Source: Parasponia andersonii (Eukaryota > Streptophyta > Magnoliopsida > Rosales > Cannabaceae). Taken from it: 64,000 bases of DNA. Shown in pieces: positions 36,841 to 50,700 of the stretch. The notes under the pieces are model-generated. The model made no database searches and was not told the DNA's origin. It worked only from the letters and a program-made list of their open reading frames with translations. Location: the NCBI GenBank assembly GCA_002914805.1, contig JXTB01000292.1, positions 60,593-124,592 on the forward strand, given 5' to 3'. Within the stretch, counting starts at the first letter, position 1. Every line of letters starts with the position of its first letter. The position numbers and the translations under genes were made by a program.

Positions 36841-39800
36841 ATGGACGCTATACGAAAGCAGGCCACCAAGCTTAGGGAGCAAGTCGCTAAGCAACAGCAG
36901 GTTCTGATTTTCTTTTCTTTTCTTTTCTTTTCTTTTTTTCTTTTTTTTTTTCCCTCTTTTTTCTTTTTAAGTTTCATCAATGGGAAGTGCTTTCAATTCG
37001 GAATTGAAATGAGCTTTGAGCTTTAGTTACTTGTTGCTTTCTGCAAATCTGGGTTGTGTCTCATTTTTAATTGGAGTGACCCATTTCTTTTGCTGCTTCT
37101 TTTTGTTTCGAAATCTCAGTAAAGGTGTGTGCTAGGCTTGGCTGGTTTGCCATAGAGAGATGAGAGTAATACCTGTGAATCAGTGCAAAGGGGGGACAAG
37201 AGAAAAAAAACACACACACTCCATTGGCTCTTTCTACTTTGTAATGTGTGATATGCGAAGAAAACTGTGAAGTTTTAGATCGCGTTCTATTGCAATGGAG
37301 TGTAGCTACTAGCTAGAGCTTTATGGTGGTGCATATTGTTAGTTCAAGCTAGTTTTGAAGGGGTGTTTTTCATGTCAATCTTTTGAAGTTATCTTGCTGA
37401 ACATAGGTCTTTTACATCATTTTGTAGTGCCTCAAGGAACAACTTTTTCTTTTTGTTACTTTTGAATTGTAGTTTGTCATATATTTAGGCTTTATCATTC
37501 TTTATGCGGCAGGGCGTATTGAGACGATTGGGAAGCTTAAGTAATGATGATGCTCTTTTTGATGAAGCTGAACTCACTTACGACCAACAACTTCAAAATT
37601 TATACAAATCTACAAGGGCAGCTAAGGTACATGTTTGACTCCTCCAAAGTTAGGTTAACTTCCACTATAGCATCTTTAATTTGAGCATTGAGTTCTTATG
37701 ATTTACCTTCAGTTAGTGCATCAAGCAATGCTTTATTCCTTGTTATATTTGTATAAAGTCTAATAATCATTTTGATATCCAGCATTTTCAGAGGAATATT
37801 GTTCGTGGAGTTGAAGGATTTATATCCATAAGCTCAAAGCAAGTGGAGATAGGTAGTGATTTTTGTTTGGTTTTGGATTTAGTTCATTTCTCTAGGCTAG
37901 TATATGAAATTTTACCTTAAAAAATTCAGTGAGAAAGTTGGCTGAAGATTGTTGCAAATATGGAGATGCAAATCAATCCATTCATGCTCCCCTCGCTAGA
38001 GCTTCCACTTACTTTGGTACCTCACAAAATTCAATAGAAAAGGAGAGAGAGACTTTTCTTAAGATCCTTGGTGATCAGGTAATTTCTTCGACATCTCCTT
38101 TGTCAAATCATCTTCTCAGCATATGATTCTTGGAAATCAGTATCACAAGCAGAATAGATTTTACCCTTTTCTCGAACAGTACGTGTCAAATATGACTACC
38201 ATTGCACTTGTAAAAATACATATTTCACTCCTGTTTATATATGTGTTGATAAAATTCGTTATACTTTAAGTTTGGCTGGCTTATTTATTTCTAAAACCTA
38301 AGCGGTATATATTTATATCTGTGTTTGGTTTGAGTATGGGCTTTGAATGGTTGTGGGTCTTAAACTTGGAACTGAAATATGTGAGTTTAGGGTTTGCAAA
38401 GGGGTTGTCTCAACACGGTATATGATTTTGATGGCAGGAGGTTGTGGGGAAATGAGAATTACACTTGCTCCACATTATGAACAAGTAAGTTTGGGTTCTA
38501 TTTGGTTTGAGAGAAAATATCTAAATCGCTATGAGTGGGAAGGGAAACACACCAAGCCACTCTTCTTCTGCTCAAACATCCCAGTTTCCACTCTCCTTCT
38601 GCTCAATCATTTGAGTTTCCACTATTCTTATGCCCAAATATCCTAATTTTAATTAGTGTTCGAGTACTTTAGCAGACTAACTTTGATAGAATTGCTATGT
38701 CTAATCCTCGAGCCCAGAACAAGAGTTTTTGATTCACATGGCTTGGGCTACGCACACATCCAGGAAAAGCCATCTTTTTCTCAACCATGCAAGAGTATTT
38801 CATTCACATGGCTTGGGCTATGCCCACTTCCTTCACACCCCACTTCCCTCTTCTTCCCCCTTTTTATTCTCTTACTAGGATAATCTTTGGCTTTGGGCAC
38901 TTCTAGTTTTATGCTAGGCTGTTAAGCACTTTTATGCTTAACATCTTGGATCGTGCTGTGCTTTGGCTTTATGCTTCATGGTTAATGATCAATATTTAAG
39001 CAATGATTGAAACTCTTAATGCTATGTAAAGATTTGGTGCAGATATCACACTTTATATGGATTTTAAACATTATCTTTAATAAATTTTAGATGATTTAGT
39101 ACTAACTTAAACATTATCTTTAATAAATTTTAGTGATTTAGTACTAACTTATTTATTTTCTATGAACATTGCAAATAATGAGTAAGGCATGAAATTTGTG
39201 GTTATTCTCTAGGTAAATAAATGGCCCTAAGGAATTGAACCCGGTATTATCTGGGACCAAAGGACAGGCTTAGCTGCTCGACTTGCCGTCTGCGTGATGA
39301 GAAATTATTAGTTTGTTGCCACTTAAACTTCTTGGGGACTTGGAAAAATCATAATAGCACTCCCTAATTTTTTTTTTTTTGGTCAAATTATAGTGGATAC
39401 CATTTGGAAAATGTTAATAATAATAATAAGAGACTTGATAACACCTTAAAAAAAATAAAAACAAAGACAAAGAGTCATTTTTCACCTACTTTTCTTAATA
39501 ATTATTTGAATACGCAGTACAAAATTTAGATTTTAGAGATTTCATAGCTAGCTATTAGTTTAATAATTTAAATTTGAAAAATTAGCTTAAGTGAATCATA
39601 ATTTGTAGAACACTTCAAGGGGTTTTTCAAATATAACTTGAGAACTGTAAAAAATAAAATAGTCAGAAGAAGATTTTTTTTTTTTTTTTCATTTTTAGGA
39701 AATTAAAAATTCTACTAAAGAAAACTGAGTTACAAAGAAGAGAGGAGGGTAAGATATCCTCGTACAAAAACAAAACAACTTAAACTAAGGAACTGAAATC

Positions 39801-42800
39801 AACAAAAGCTAAACACCACAAAACAAACTACTTTCCAACTACGAGTAATTTACAATAGCGGAAAATCCTAAAATTCTTCTGCCACCAAAACCTAGACAGA
39901 AGCAGAAAGCTTTATTCTTTCTCACAAAGACAACTTATCCACTCTTTAACTTGAAAAATATGACTGTTTCTTTCCAACCACATTACCCAGAAATTTCCAT
40001 CTCCACACAATTCCACATTTCTACCGGCATCTTGCTCGTGCCAAATCTAATTGGTTTCTCAATCATTATCCCCTCACATCATTTAGGTAGAACCCGAGAA
40101 TAATCTGCTTCAAACAACAATCTATACCACAATGATCTTGCCGCATGACAATGCAAGACAATTGGTCCAAAGTTTCACAATTGCTATTGCACATCACCCA
40201 CCATGAAGGCGAGAGAGCTAAGGTCTTTTCCTTTGCACTGGTTCACAAGTATTGATCTTTCTATGAGAAAACCAGCCAAGCAAAGCAAACACTTTGACTC
40301 TGTTAGGAATAGTGGATTTCCAAATAAAATTAATCGAATGAAAAGTATTGAGATTATCAAAATTAGCCCAAGTATGATAGAATTGCAAGAGAAGACACCT
40401 GAGTTATCATAAGACCAAAAGAAGAAGAAAGTTTCATTAGGTTTAACTCGCGGTTCCTTACGGATTTCCGTTGGTTTGACCCTTCACTACACCATATGCT
40501 TCTTAATGCCCTTATTGGACCTGTTCAATCTATGTTGTTGTTCCTACACATAGTTAGGACCTGTCCCTTGTGTAGACATTGTCCATTATGATCTTACCGC
40601 CTCATGGTTCTCCAAAGTTGGATAATGAAGAACTAATGAAGAAAAATAAGCTGTAATGTTAAGTAGTGAGTTTGAAATTCAGCTTGTTTAGCAGTTTTTT
40701 GGTCTTTATTGATGGAAAGGAACAAAAGATAAACAAGAAGATATAGGGTTTTGTGGTATAGTGTTGAGTATTGGGTTGCTGTCTGGGTTTTTAATGATAA
40801 TGACTTGGAAAATGTACTGTTTTCAGATTTGATGAGGGAGTGGTGGCTTTTTCTATAATTGTGTTTGTGTGAAAACTTAGTTTATGTTCTCTGTGGTCTA
40901 ATTGTTTGGGATGCCTTGTCCCTAACCGTTGTGTTTATCTATTTCCACTGTCTAGAAGAAGCTGTAGTATGAAGAAAACAGGTGTTATGCTTCTAGAATG
41001 TCATCAGCATAAATTTATCATAAATATTCCTTATTTTCAATATTGAAACTTAAATATGAGCAAAATTAAGATCACTGACGTCCATTACTTTGTTTTTATT
41101 TGTTCCGTTAACATTCTTCTACCTTTCTTGCGTTCCAGCAAAGAGTGTTGTACTCAATAATTAATCTGGCTTCCTTTTTTCTCTTGCAAGTCTTTTCTTA
41201 ATAGTTTGTGGTTGACTGGTCATACGTAATTTCATAACTGAATTGATGTAAATTCTATCAAACTGGTTAAAATAAATTAAGAAGTTTAAGAAGATAAATT
41301 TATTAACCATTTTGTGAAGAAAATTGAAACTAACATCCGTTTGACGTATTACCGCCATCAAAGGCAATTTTGGTGTTATGAATTACTTAATCCATTTGTG
41401 GGGGAGTGTAATTGGTAATTTAACCAAGATTAACGTGCTTGTTCTTTAACTCCTACTCTGGAAAGTTAGTTTTTGTGATTACCAGAAACTTGTGTACTAA
41501 AAATGATGTATGTCACATGATCCTTTCTGTTTTTGTTTAATACATCATCTTGGAGTTTCTTCCAACTTCTCCATTTCTTTTTGTGTTTGCAATCATGTCA
41601 CAGGCTTTAAAATCTGTAGGTTTGTCAGCCACTACGGGCACAAATAAATGGAGCTCCTTTGGAGGATGCTCGTCACTTGGTCCACCGTTATGATAAACTG
41701 CATCAGGATGTAGAAGGCCAGGTAATTGGTTACACATGCACATACACACACTCGAAAAGGTTGATTATTCACTGTGAACGTCTTTTCTCTTATTAGGTGG
41801 CTGAAGTATTGAGGCGCAGGTCAAAATCCAGGGGCCCTTCTGTATCGGAAGAGAGTTTAATTAAGCTTCAAAGTGCAGAAGGAAGATTGGATGAGCTCAA
41901 GTTTTCTATTATGGCTCTTGGTCGAGAGGCAGCCTCTGCTATGTTGTCAGTTGAGGAGCAACAGCAAAAGATGACATTCCATGCACTTTTTACTATGGTA
42001 CTATTACTTACTCTCTGTGGAGACATCCTTACGCTGACAACATTTTGATGATCATGTTTTAGCACTAGCATAGTTAAAAAGTTTAGGAAAGAACTTGGAA
42101 GAGGTATAACATATTAATTGATGACCTACATAGGGGTTGCTATAATTAAAAAGGTCATGGTATCATTATATTAAATTATGATGCGGGCAGTTGTTCTATA
42201 CTCTAAAATCTCAAAAATGCACTTATTTTGACATCGAGTCTGAGAAATATTTAGTTCCCAGATTGATGCTGAAAGATCTTACCATCAACATGCTCTTGCT
42301 ATTCTGGAAAGGCTGCATACTGAGGTTTGTACCATGCAGACTCTCTCTACTTGTTCTTATACGTGTTGCTTCTTGCAAGGATGTAAATGCTGGGACAAGT
42401 GGACTGGTCAAAGTTTTTAATTCGTTTAAATTGGTGAAATTTAATAAACTCTTTGTTTCTTATAAAATAAAAATGTCAGTTGAAATATTGATTTCAGTAT
42501 CAAATTTCAAGATATCCATGATCCATCAAAAGAACAGATATTTTGTTTCCAAATATTGAATTTCTTAAACGAAGTTTTATAAAATGCTAAAAGATTAATG
42601 TTGTGTCATTTACACTTATTTAGTAAAAATATAATTCTATTGTGTCGCTTTCATAGAACAGCTAGAATCAATTAAAAGGCTTTGATAAGAATTTTGACTT
42701 TATACACTGGATATTAACATAGAGAAAAGCCGTTTGTGAAAAATAAAACTGATGAAATATCATTCACTTAATAATTAGGAAGAGACATCAATAATTACTG

Positions 42801-44978
42801 AGAATAAAAGGAAAGAAACACAAAATAGGAAAGTGTACAATTCTGCACTATACGTTCTTGCACCTACAAAAGGAAGAAAAATAAAATAAACAATAATGTA
42901 AAAACGTAATAAACTACAAAAAGAAACTAAACAGATCAGGAAACTCCTGAAATTAGAAAGTTAAATTTTAGTCATCCAACTAGGCAGCGATAGTCCTTTA
43001 CAATTTGACAATATTTTAAGAGATGCCATGTATTCTCTTTTGAGGTTAAGAAAATGAATATTTCCTACCAAACTATCAATATTTCGTGACATCAAATAAA
43101 TAACATATATTTTCATAATGTCATCGACAATGTTACAAATTCACAATCACATTTAATGAGTTATTGGCATTTTTCACTTTAAGCAAAAAATACCAAGTTT
43201 CTCTTCATTATTGATTTCTTCCATTGCTGTAAGACATAAACAGGAAAAGGTATCTTTAATCCTGGTTCTCTGTACTGGATACTCAAAAAGTATTTTGGAC
43301 TGAAAAAATGTGGATTCTGTTGTCAATAATTGTGATTTGATTTAATGAATGCCTTGACTATTTTTTTTGGACCTGTTGACTTTTATCTGATGGGCCTGTT
43401 TGGCAAAATATGCTTGGTGTTAGATGATTCTGGAGAAGCAACCACAGGAATTTTCGTCACCACCATCAGTGAAAATACAAGAAGATGTTGATGAATGGCT
43501 TGGACGTCAGGACAATAAATCAAATGGATTTCATTATCAAAATCATCTAAATCAAGATGACACAACCTTTATTGCTAAAGTAAGGCCTTTGACATCTTAG
43601 AAATTTTTGTTTCCACACACCAAGGAAATTACATCTAAAGCTAGTCCTTGTTATCAGTTACTGAATTTGTATTACCTAGAAACTTTTCTGTGCATTTAGA
43701 TGCTAATTGTATTCTTCCACTTTTCTACATTGATTTAGTATTATCCCTCCGCTTTCAGGTTCTACATCAATTTGATGCTCAAGCAGACTTGGAGTTGAGT
43801 CTATCTATCAATGATTATGTTGTGGTTCGCCAGGTAATTTAGCCACCGGTAATTTTATAACCGTGATATTCATCATCCTGAATAATCTTTCCTGTCTCAT
43901 CCTATTTTGTGCATTAACTTAAGCTTTATGGCTAATAATGCTCCTTAATTGATATTTGGAGAAAGTCCAAGAAGTATGATACTTTAAACAATGTAATGAC
44001 TTTAGAAATCATAGCAGCTTAATATGCCAAAGCAGCTAGTCTTCTAGGTTTTCCTGGTATTTATTCTCGTCTGATGCATATATACCTAGGAGGATGTGGT
44101 AATTGTTTTACCCAAAAAAGTTGTGTGACCTATTCTTTTGCACCAGTGAAACTTGGATCTACATTCTCAAATTTTGGTGCATGTTCTCAAGCTTGAATAT
44201 TTATTATACTAGGTATTATACAGTTACTACTTTCATACGAGAAATATTACTAGTATTTTATTGCTTGAAAAATATTACTGGTATTTTACAACCCAAAAAA
44301 ATAATACTAGAACGAAGTTGGTAGTTGAGATGAATTAGAGGTAGGAAAGGGAAAAACAAGAGAGAAGGGTCAAGAAGAGAATACGGGATCAAAGTCAATA
44401 ATTAGTTCTAACTTGATATGCAATCATGAATAGGGTGTGAATTTCACCTTAAATGAGAGATCTACCACCTTTGTTCCTTTCATAAATAGTAACAGACTAT
44501 TATAGAGTAGTCCATCTTAGAACTTATCATAACTTGACTGTCTCTTTGTTTTGTTTTTATCTTTATTTTCTGAAAATGAGGGTGTCTCATTGCAACAAAA
44601 GGAGACCCTTGGACATGTCCCACTTAGCCTATCAAATTACAAGTTCTAGGAATAGAACTCGTATAATGAGGAACCAAAGACTCACATCAGACTTTAAATA
44701 TCGGCATTCACGTTTGAACTTTTTCTTTTATTTATTAGTAGAAGAAGTACTGAATTTCTCATATCGGATGTTAAGTGTTTTTAAATTTTGAAACAACAAA
44801 ACATGTATTCAATCCCAAATGAAAGCAAGCTTACATACTTGATTGTGCTATTGCCATGTGATATTGCCAGGTGGCCCCGAACGGCTGGTCTGAAGGAGAG
44901 TGTAAGGGCAAGGCCGGATGGTTTCCATCTGCTTATATACAACGGCAGGAGAAAGCCCCAGCAAGCAAAATATTGTAA
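36841..44978 (+). CDS. SH3P1: SH3 domain-containing protein, SH3P1-like, 10 exons, 365 aa
   Basis: Exons: 36841-36900, 37513-37626, 37783-37852, 37930-38078, 41620-41721, 41797-41997, 42262-42324, 43424-43579, 43759-43833, 44871-44978. All introns are GT..AG and all joints keep phase (only exons 3/4 split a codon). The N-terminus MDAIRKQATKLREQVAKQQQ and the helical part to about residue 253 are the BAR-like region of plant SH3P proteins, which binds membranes. Residues 254-300 are a variable linker. The SH3 domain (about 303-360) has the expected VLHQFDAQ start, W336 in NGWSEGE, and P349/Y352 in GWFPSAYI. Arabidopsis SH3P1-3 act in clathrin-linked vesicle traffic, cell-plate formation and, for SH3P2, autophagy. 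The EVLRRRSK stretch and the EKAPASKI end match SH3P1 best. The gene looks intact. The 3.5-kb intron 4 hosts LINE and SINE-like debris. Confidence 0.95.
39185..39310 (-). mobile_element. Possible tRNA-derived SINE remnant
   Basis: On the minus strand a box-B match GGTTCAATTCC (39231-39241) lies about 35-40 bases after GTCGAGCAGCTAAGCC, which resembles the box A of tRNA-Ser/Leu (GCCGAGTGGTTAAGG). Spacing and order fit an RNA polymerase III promoter head. No A-tail or target duplication was found, so the boundaries are approximate and the call is tentative. Confidence 0.4.
39674..40419 (-). mobile_element. 5'-truncated L1-type LINE in antisense orientation
   Basis: Read on the minus strand, the translated sequence resembles the zf-RVT region of plant L1 reverse-transcriptase proteins: a WKS..P.....F.W motif, an NTCE stretch, then C-x-x-C, ETLDQL and LHCHAARSLW. 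It ends in a poly-A tail (the T run at about 39674-39689 on +). A 9-bp direct repeat AGAAGAAGA flanks it (39665-39673 and 40420-40428), as expected of a target-primed insertion. Only the 3' end of a LINE was inserted, and its frame is damaged by stops and shifts. Confidence 0.8.
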
Positions 44979-47270
44979 GCGCGATCTCAAAGGTTTTCCG
45001 CGTTAATTTTGTATTAAAAATTGTATATCCTCTTTCTTCTCGTGTATTTTACTCTCAGTTTGTTGAAATGCTTCACCCAGGCATTTGGGGCTTTAAATAA
45101 AATAGTGTATACCATGATACCATGCACAAGAATATTTATCTTATGTAGGAAAGTTGTGGTTTTGAATATAAGTTTATGTTTGTCATCAATGTTACCAACT
45201 TTTTTGTAAAGTCTTTTATAGGTGTTTATATTAAGGATCTTGGCAATCTTTTTTTTTTTTTTTTTTTTTTTTTTAAGTTTGAGTGGAAGGATCTTGGCAA
45301 CCGAGAAAGTAGTCTGAAGCGTCCAATTTTTTGGTTTTATATTTTTATTATTATGTGTGTATGTATACTTTAAAAGGTTTATTATATTTTTTTTACGAGG
45401 TTATAATGACCAAACCTGCATTCTTCTTTCAAATCAACGCTATATGTTTCATTTTGTTACTACCGTAGACAAACATGCTGGATCGTACCGGCCCCGTTTT
45501 TTCTGTCCCCCCCCGGGATGTAACATAATATTAACTTTTTTTTTTCATTTAACTCAGAGTAAATTGTGACATTGTTCTCCAACATTGTACCGTCTTCGCA
45601 TATTAATCCTAATCTTTTATTCTTGGCATTTAAGTGTCTGAGGTATTATTTACCGTCAGTCCCTTGAATCATTTTTGTCACAAATTGGATAGTTTCAGGG
45701 ACCATTTGTGGCATAAACCCCCAAGTAAATATCTCTCTCCTTCCTTCAAAACATAGAGTGTAGAGGTGAGCAAAAAATTTGGTAACCTGATTAATCCGAC
45801 TTATTAACAATCCGAATAATTTGATCATTTAATATTTAACATTTGGACAGGATATGTGTTGGTTTTAGCTCGGTCATTCAATGTTTGGATAGATTATATG
45901 TCGATTTCATTCTGCCCAATATAATCCAATCCGAGCAAATAAGATAACACTTAGTATTTAATTTATAATATCATATGTGTAATTATATTCTTAAGATAAA
46001 ATAAAAAGTTTAAAATAAATTTTAACTCAAAATCTAATGACTTTTGTCTTATTTGTTTTATTTAAGTTCAAATAGACAAATTTTGAAACCCTAAATCCCG
46101 TAATTGTCTCCATTTTATTTTTCTTCAAAGAAAAGGGAAAAAAAAAATTTGGGTTAGTCCAACCAAAGATTAAAATGTCCTTGTTGAGGGTTTTTACAGA
46201 TATTGTCAAAGATATTATCGATGTCAAAGATATTCTAGAAAAAAATCAAAATTTGTCTTAAAATTCTAAATTTTGAAGGAAAACTCTAAAAAATCCTAAA
46301 ACAAGTGATATTGCATAATTTATACTAGTTTTTATTTAAAAACAAAATATATTTATATTTTATAACACAATAAAATATACATGTATGTAGTAGAAGAATG
46401 ATTGAATTTTATTTTATAGAACAATTTTAAAATCAAAATATGTGTCACACTATTTTATTACCTTACAAATTATAATTAGTTCTAAATTATATTGAAAATA
46501 AATAAAAATTGTGGATAATACCAAAATGAATTTTAATGAGGTTGAAAGTTATTAAAAAAAAAAACTCTCGTCTTGGTCTAAAAATTTTTTCAAAAGTTAC
46601 GAGAGTCTTTTGTAGAAATTTCAAAATAATAATTACATAATAATTACAAATAGTGCAAATATTCTTATTAAATACAAGTAATTCCGACGACATATTGTAG
46701 AGAGAGAATTATAATTTATTTTCATATTCTTTATTATCATTTTCTTTAAATAAAAAAAAAAGACTTTGAAAAAAATTAAATATTTTTATCAAAATTTTAA
46801 AATATCAATAACATTATCGCAATAATATTCATAAATATTTTAATATTAACTTATTTTTTATTGACATTTATGGACGTCTCCTTAATATTATCAACATATT
46901 ATATAGATATTTCACGAAAAATATATCTTTTCGTATTATATCAAGGTCGAAACTTCAAAGTTAAGATACTGTAGTAGGATAATATCATGAAATATAGCGA
47001 CTTAAACTTTGAGCGGATTGTACTTGATTAGATAAATTTCGGATTATAAAAGTTCAGCCTGAATTTCCTTTGGTCGGGATTGGTGAATATTATTGAGTCA
47101 GAGACAGACCTTATTAAAGTCATCGTGCCCGATACCCGATACCTCTATTTGAAATCGTTATCAACAGTCTATTGGACCAGTCACTCAAAAACTGGCCTAC
47201 AATATTATTTAGTTCTACATGCTCTGCAAAACCAAATGACCCCAATCCCTTAAGGCACCAACCAACCTCC
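44979..47270. other. Intergenic DNA between the SH3P1-like and polyamine-binding-like genes
   Basis: The first few hundred bases include the 3' UTR of the SH3P1-like gene. A run of about 26 T lies near 45249-45274 and a C run near 45508. The centre (45950-46950) is very AT-rich. The last 150 bases carry the 5' leader of the next gene, including the upstream, in-frame extension of its first exon without a better start. Confidence 0.6.
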
Positions 47271-47708
47271 ATGGCTGCCTTGCCTTCCTCTTACGCCTCA
47301 CTCCCATTAGAACTACCTCTCCCCTATACCCAAAACCGCTTCCCCATCCCCAATTCTCTCCCGTCTGCAACCCCTTTTCCCCATTTTTATTCTCTTACTC
47401 GTTTGGCTCCTCTTCACTGTAGCAACCCCGTTCTCCGGCATCTGAAAACGCGTCCTCTGGCGGCAAGCCACTCCGAGACTCAGGCTCATTTGGGAGCCTT
47501 TTCTTCCAATCTACTCCCGCCGCATCAGGTCTTGTCTCGGCTCGCAGCCTCTGCTCTTCTCTTTCTTGGCCTTGGTTTTGCTTTTGGGGCCCGCGCTTGC
47601 TCTGCTTCTTCAGCTCAGCTTCCGTCTCTTCTTCCCTCGGAGTCTTCCACCGTGCAAGAAGAGCAGTCAGCACAAGGTATTAGCTCTCCAAAGATATATA
47701 TACATATG

Positions 47709-47769
<61 letters not shown>

Positions 47770-50700
47770 AGCCTGAAGCGTCAGAGAGAATGTAAAAAAT
47801 GTGATAGCTTTTTGATCAGTATTCTATTTTTAAAATTTTTAGAAAATTCCTAATTTTACTCTTATTTTTTCGATTCACCATAACTATACTGTACATCTTA
47901 TGACGCAGATGATCGCGATGAGAGAAAATTTGATAATGTGGAAAACTTAGAAGATAAAAAGTTGGAAGAAGCATTCGAAACGTGGAAATCCAAAACATAT
48001 GCATTGACTGTACCTTTGAGAATTGTTGCTCTACGTGGCTCTGTACCTCCTTCATGGATTAAGGTGAGTGGCGACTGCCCTTTTTCTTTTTATTTAAAAC
48101 ATGTTGTGTAAAATGCTTCTTTTCTCGGTCTAACCAAGATCTCTTTGTTTAACATTTTTTTTTTTTTGGGGTAAATAAATGTCTGATGCAAATAGTTCCT
48201 TGACATTCTAAAACAATTGGATTTTGTATTTATTGTTTGCGTTCACTATTATTTTAATTTTATTCTCGTTCTAACCATCTTATTTATGGAAACTTCATAT
48301 TGCTCATCATCCAAATTTCTTCTTGACATGGAGGACTTTATGCAATCTCAAGGAAAAAGATTAAAGTTTCAATTGAAGTTTCTTGGAAGTCTTGAGGGAA
48401 TCTTTTCTGATCTATCAACACCCTTTGACAAAGGCAATGCTGGGTCTTTATCTGTTGTGGCAGCTGATATGGTTAGTGTTGGTGACTCATGGCTCAATTA
48501 TGCTATTGTAAGGGCTCTAATTCAGCCCGTAGAAGGGGTAGAAGATCAAGACTGGTTTAAAGGCTTAAGTTCCCAATGGAAAGTAAGAAAGCAACTATTT
48601 TTTATGTCCTCTGTTTTCCTGATCAGCATGTTCAACTAAATAATTTGTTGATACCCTGAGTGATATCATCCATGCTCATTTACAAATTCTTTCTTGTTGA
48701 CCTAGTGCGTGTTATGCTTATCTAGGGACACCAATTTTATGCACGAAACTTTCCATCAAATGATGTGGTGTAAAATATTAGGTGGATGAACAACTATTTT
48801 AATGTATGCAATAAGAGTAAAAAGACTGATTTGAAATGTTATCTAACTTTGACTTGTGTCTCTATTCAGTCATGCAAGCTTTAAGCTTGCACTGTGGTAT
48901 TATTGATGAAATGGAATTTAGTAAGAGTAAAGGTCTATCACTTCACTGTAAATCTTTATTCCTTTTCCTTATTTATTTTATTTATTATTTTTCTTTCTTT
49001 TTTTCTTTTTTGTATTTTTTCAGAAGAAAAATTTTGCTAAAAGAATCTCAGGTGTATCTACGCAGGAACTATGAGGGCCGTATTGATCCTGATGGTAAGA
49101 TATGGGCTGCTCCATATCGGTGGGGTTGTATGGTGATAGCCTACAAGAAAAGTAAATTTCGAAAGCATAACCTGGCTCCAGTAGAGGTAACTAGATTCAA
49201 AAATCACGTAACGATATCTACGTCTTTAATAACAACTAATATGAAAATTTTCATTCTTTTATTGAGTAATGTGGTTGAAATAAACTATTTAAGTCTATTA
49301 TTCTTATATGTGCGATACCAGTCCACAGACGATAAATTCTTCTCGAATCGTCATTATCAACACCAGAACCTCAATCAATGGTACCAAGTGTTGGGAATTC
49401 CTATAACCATTGAGAAATAAACTTTTTTCCGCAGAATCTATGGAAGCCATTAGACAAAGGTATAGAATCCCAATTCCCAACCATTGGCTTGTGTGCCACA
49501 CTTGCTACTAATGAATATACACCGGAGAAAATCCTGTCATAGAGAATTTCAACAACCACAAATTCAACAGAACTTCATTCTTCCACTTATCCCTACTCTT
49601 AGATCTGCTTACCAACTCCCAGGAGACAAGATGATCTCTACTCTCTATATGCTACTTCTTCCTATCCCATAAGAAGTCGAGTTTCATTTTTCCAAAATGA
49701 ATGATACTGAAATAACGTGTGATTGTAATAGGTTGGAATTCTGGCGGGCACAATGTAAATCACTGTAATTCTCCCTCCTTCTGAAGGATGACTCTCTTTC
49801 ATTCCATCCTTCAAGTCTTTAAGTAACTTTCGCCACCTTGGAGCCCAAAAATTAATCAAATAGGAAGTCCAGTGGAAGGGATGCTTAAATACTTAATAGG
49901 CCGACTCACATACTTTCCTTTGGGTTTCATTCGACTAATACACTTTTCTTCAAATTAATCTTCAAGCCTAAAACAGAACTGAAGATAATCAAAATTTGCA
50001 CTAGATTTAGAACTTATCTTCATTTTTGATTTATTATTGACAAGCTGTAACTGAGATGTCTCCAGCTTATCCTTGCCTTCAATAAAAACTTCAATTTCAA
50101 ACTGTTCTTTTGCCGTGTCCATCAGTCACCCACTAAGGTAGAAAGATTTGAGAGTTGATCCCCTGCCTCTAACCCCTAGTAGTAGGAAGGATACAAAGAG
50201 GCATTCCATTCACCTTAACTGACAAGGTCATGCAATTGAGACACACCTTAATCTAACTTCTCCATTACTTCCTTGACCCTTTCTAAATTTGCATAATCCA
50301 AAAACAACCAGTTATAGCCCAAGCTCAGCTAATTGCTGACCATATTTGAGCTTGCAGTGCTAATTTATCTAGAAGCTTGATATTTAATGTTGATCAATTG
50401 TGATATGTGCAACACTTTTTCCTCCAATTTATCTACCCAATTATATGGGATTTTTGCTGAACCTTTGGAATCATGCCCAATCCAAGTACTACCTTATTTT
50501 ATGTTGCAAATACACATTAAGGTCAGCTTTGTACCAAACTAATGTTGAATAATGAAGGAGAAAAAAGGGGAGTAACTTAATTAATAAATGGGAATACAAG
50601 TTTTGGGGTGAGTAAGTATGCAAAAACTGATAGGTGGTGTGGTAGAAATTCATTCTGTGTCCTATTGAGCCCTCAATTTTGTCACAATAATTTGAAAAAT

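Larger units (their letters stand above)
38079..41619. other. Intron 4 of the SH3P1-like gene, 3.5 kb, repeat-laden
   Basis: The largest intron of the gene contains a truncated antisense LINE (39674-40419) and a possible SINE (39185-39310). A ~50-base near-repeat of ACATTATCTTTAATAAATTT lies near 39070-39150. The remaining DNA shows nothing recognisable. The other introns over 300 bases (36901-37512, 42325-43423, 43834-44870) are AT-rich without delimited elements. Confidence 0.7.

Noticed and set aside
47713-47766. YIYIYIYI peptide in an extended first exon
   Set aside because: It is the TA microsatellite translated past a good splice donor (after 47676) that keeps the frame with exon 2.
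48836-49420. A 194-aa open frame
   Set aside because: It is intron sequence read through exon 4 of the polyamine-binding-like gene. Only 49052-49186 is coding, and the rest is low-complexity T-rich DNA.
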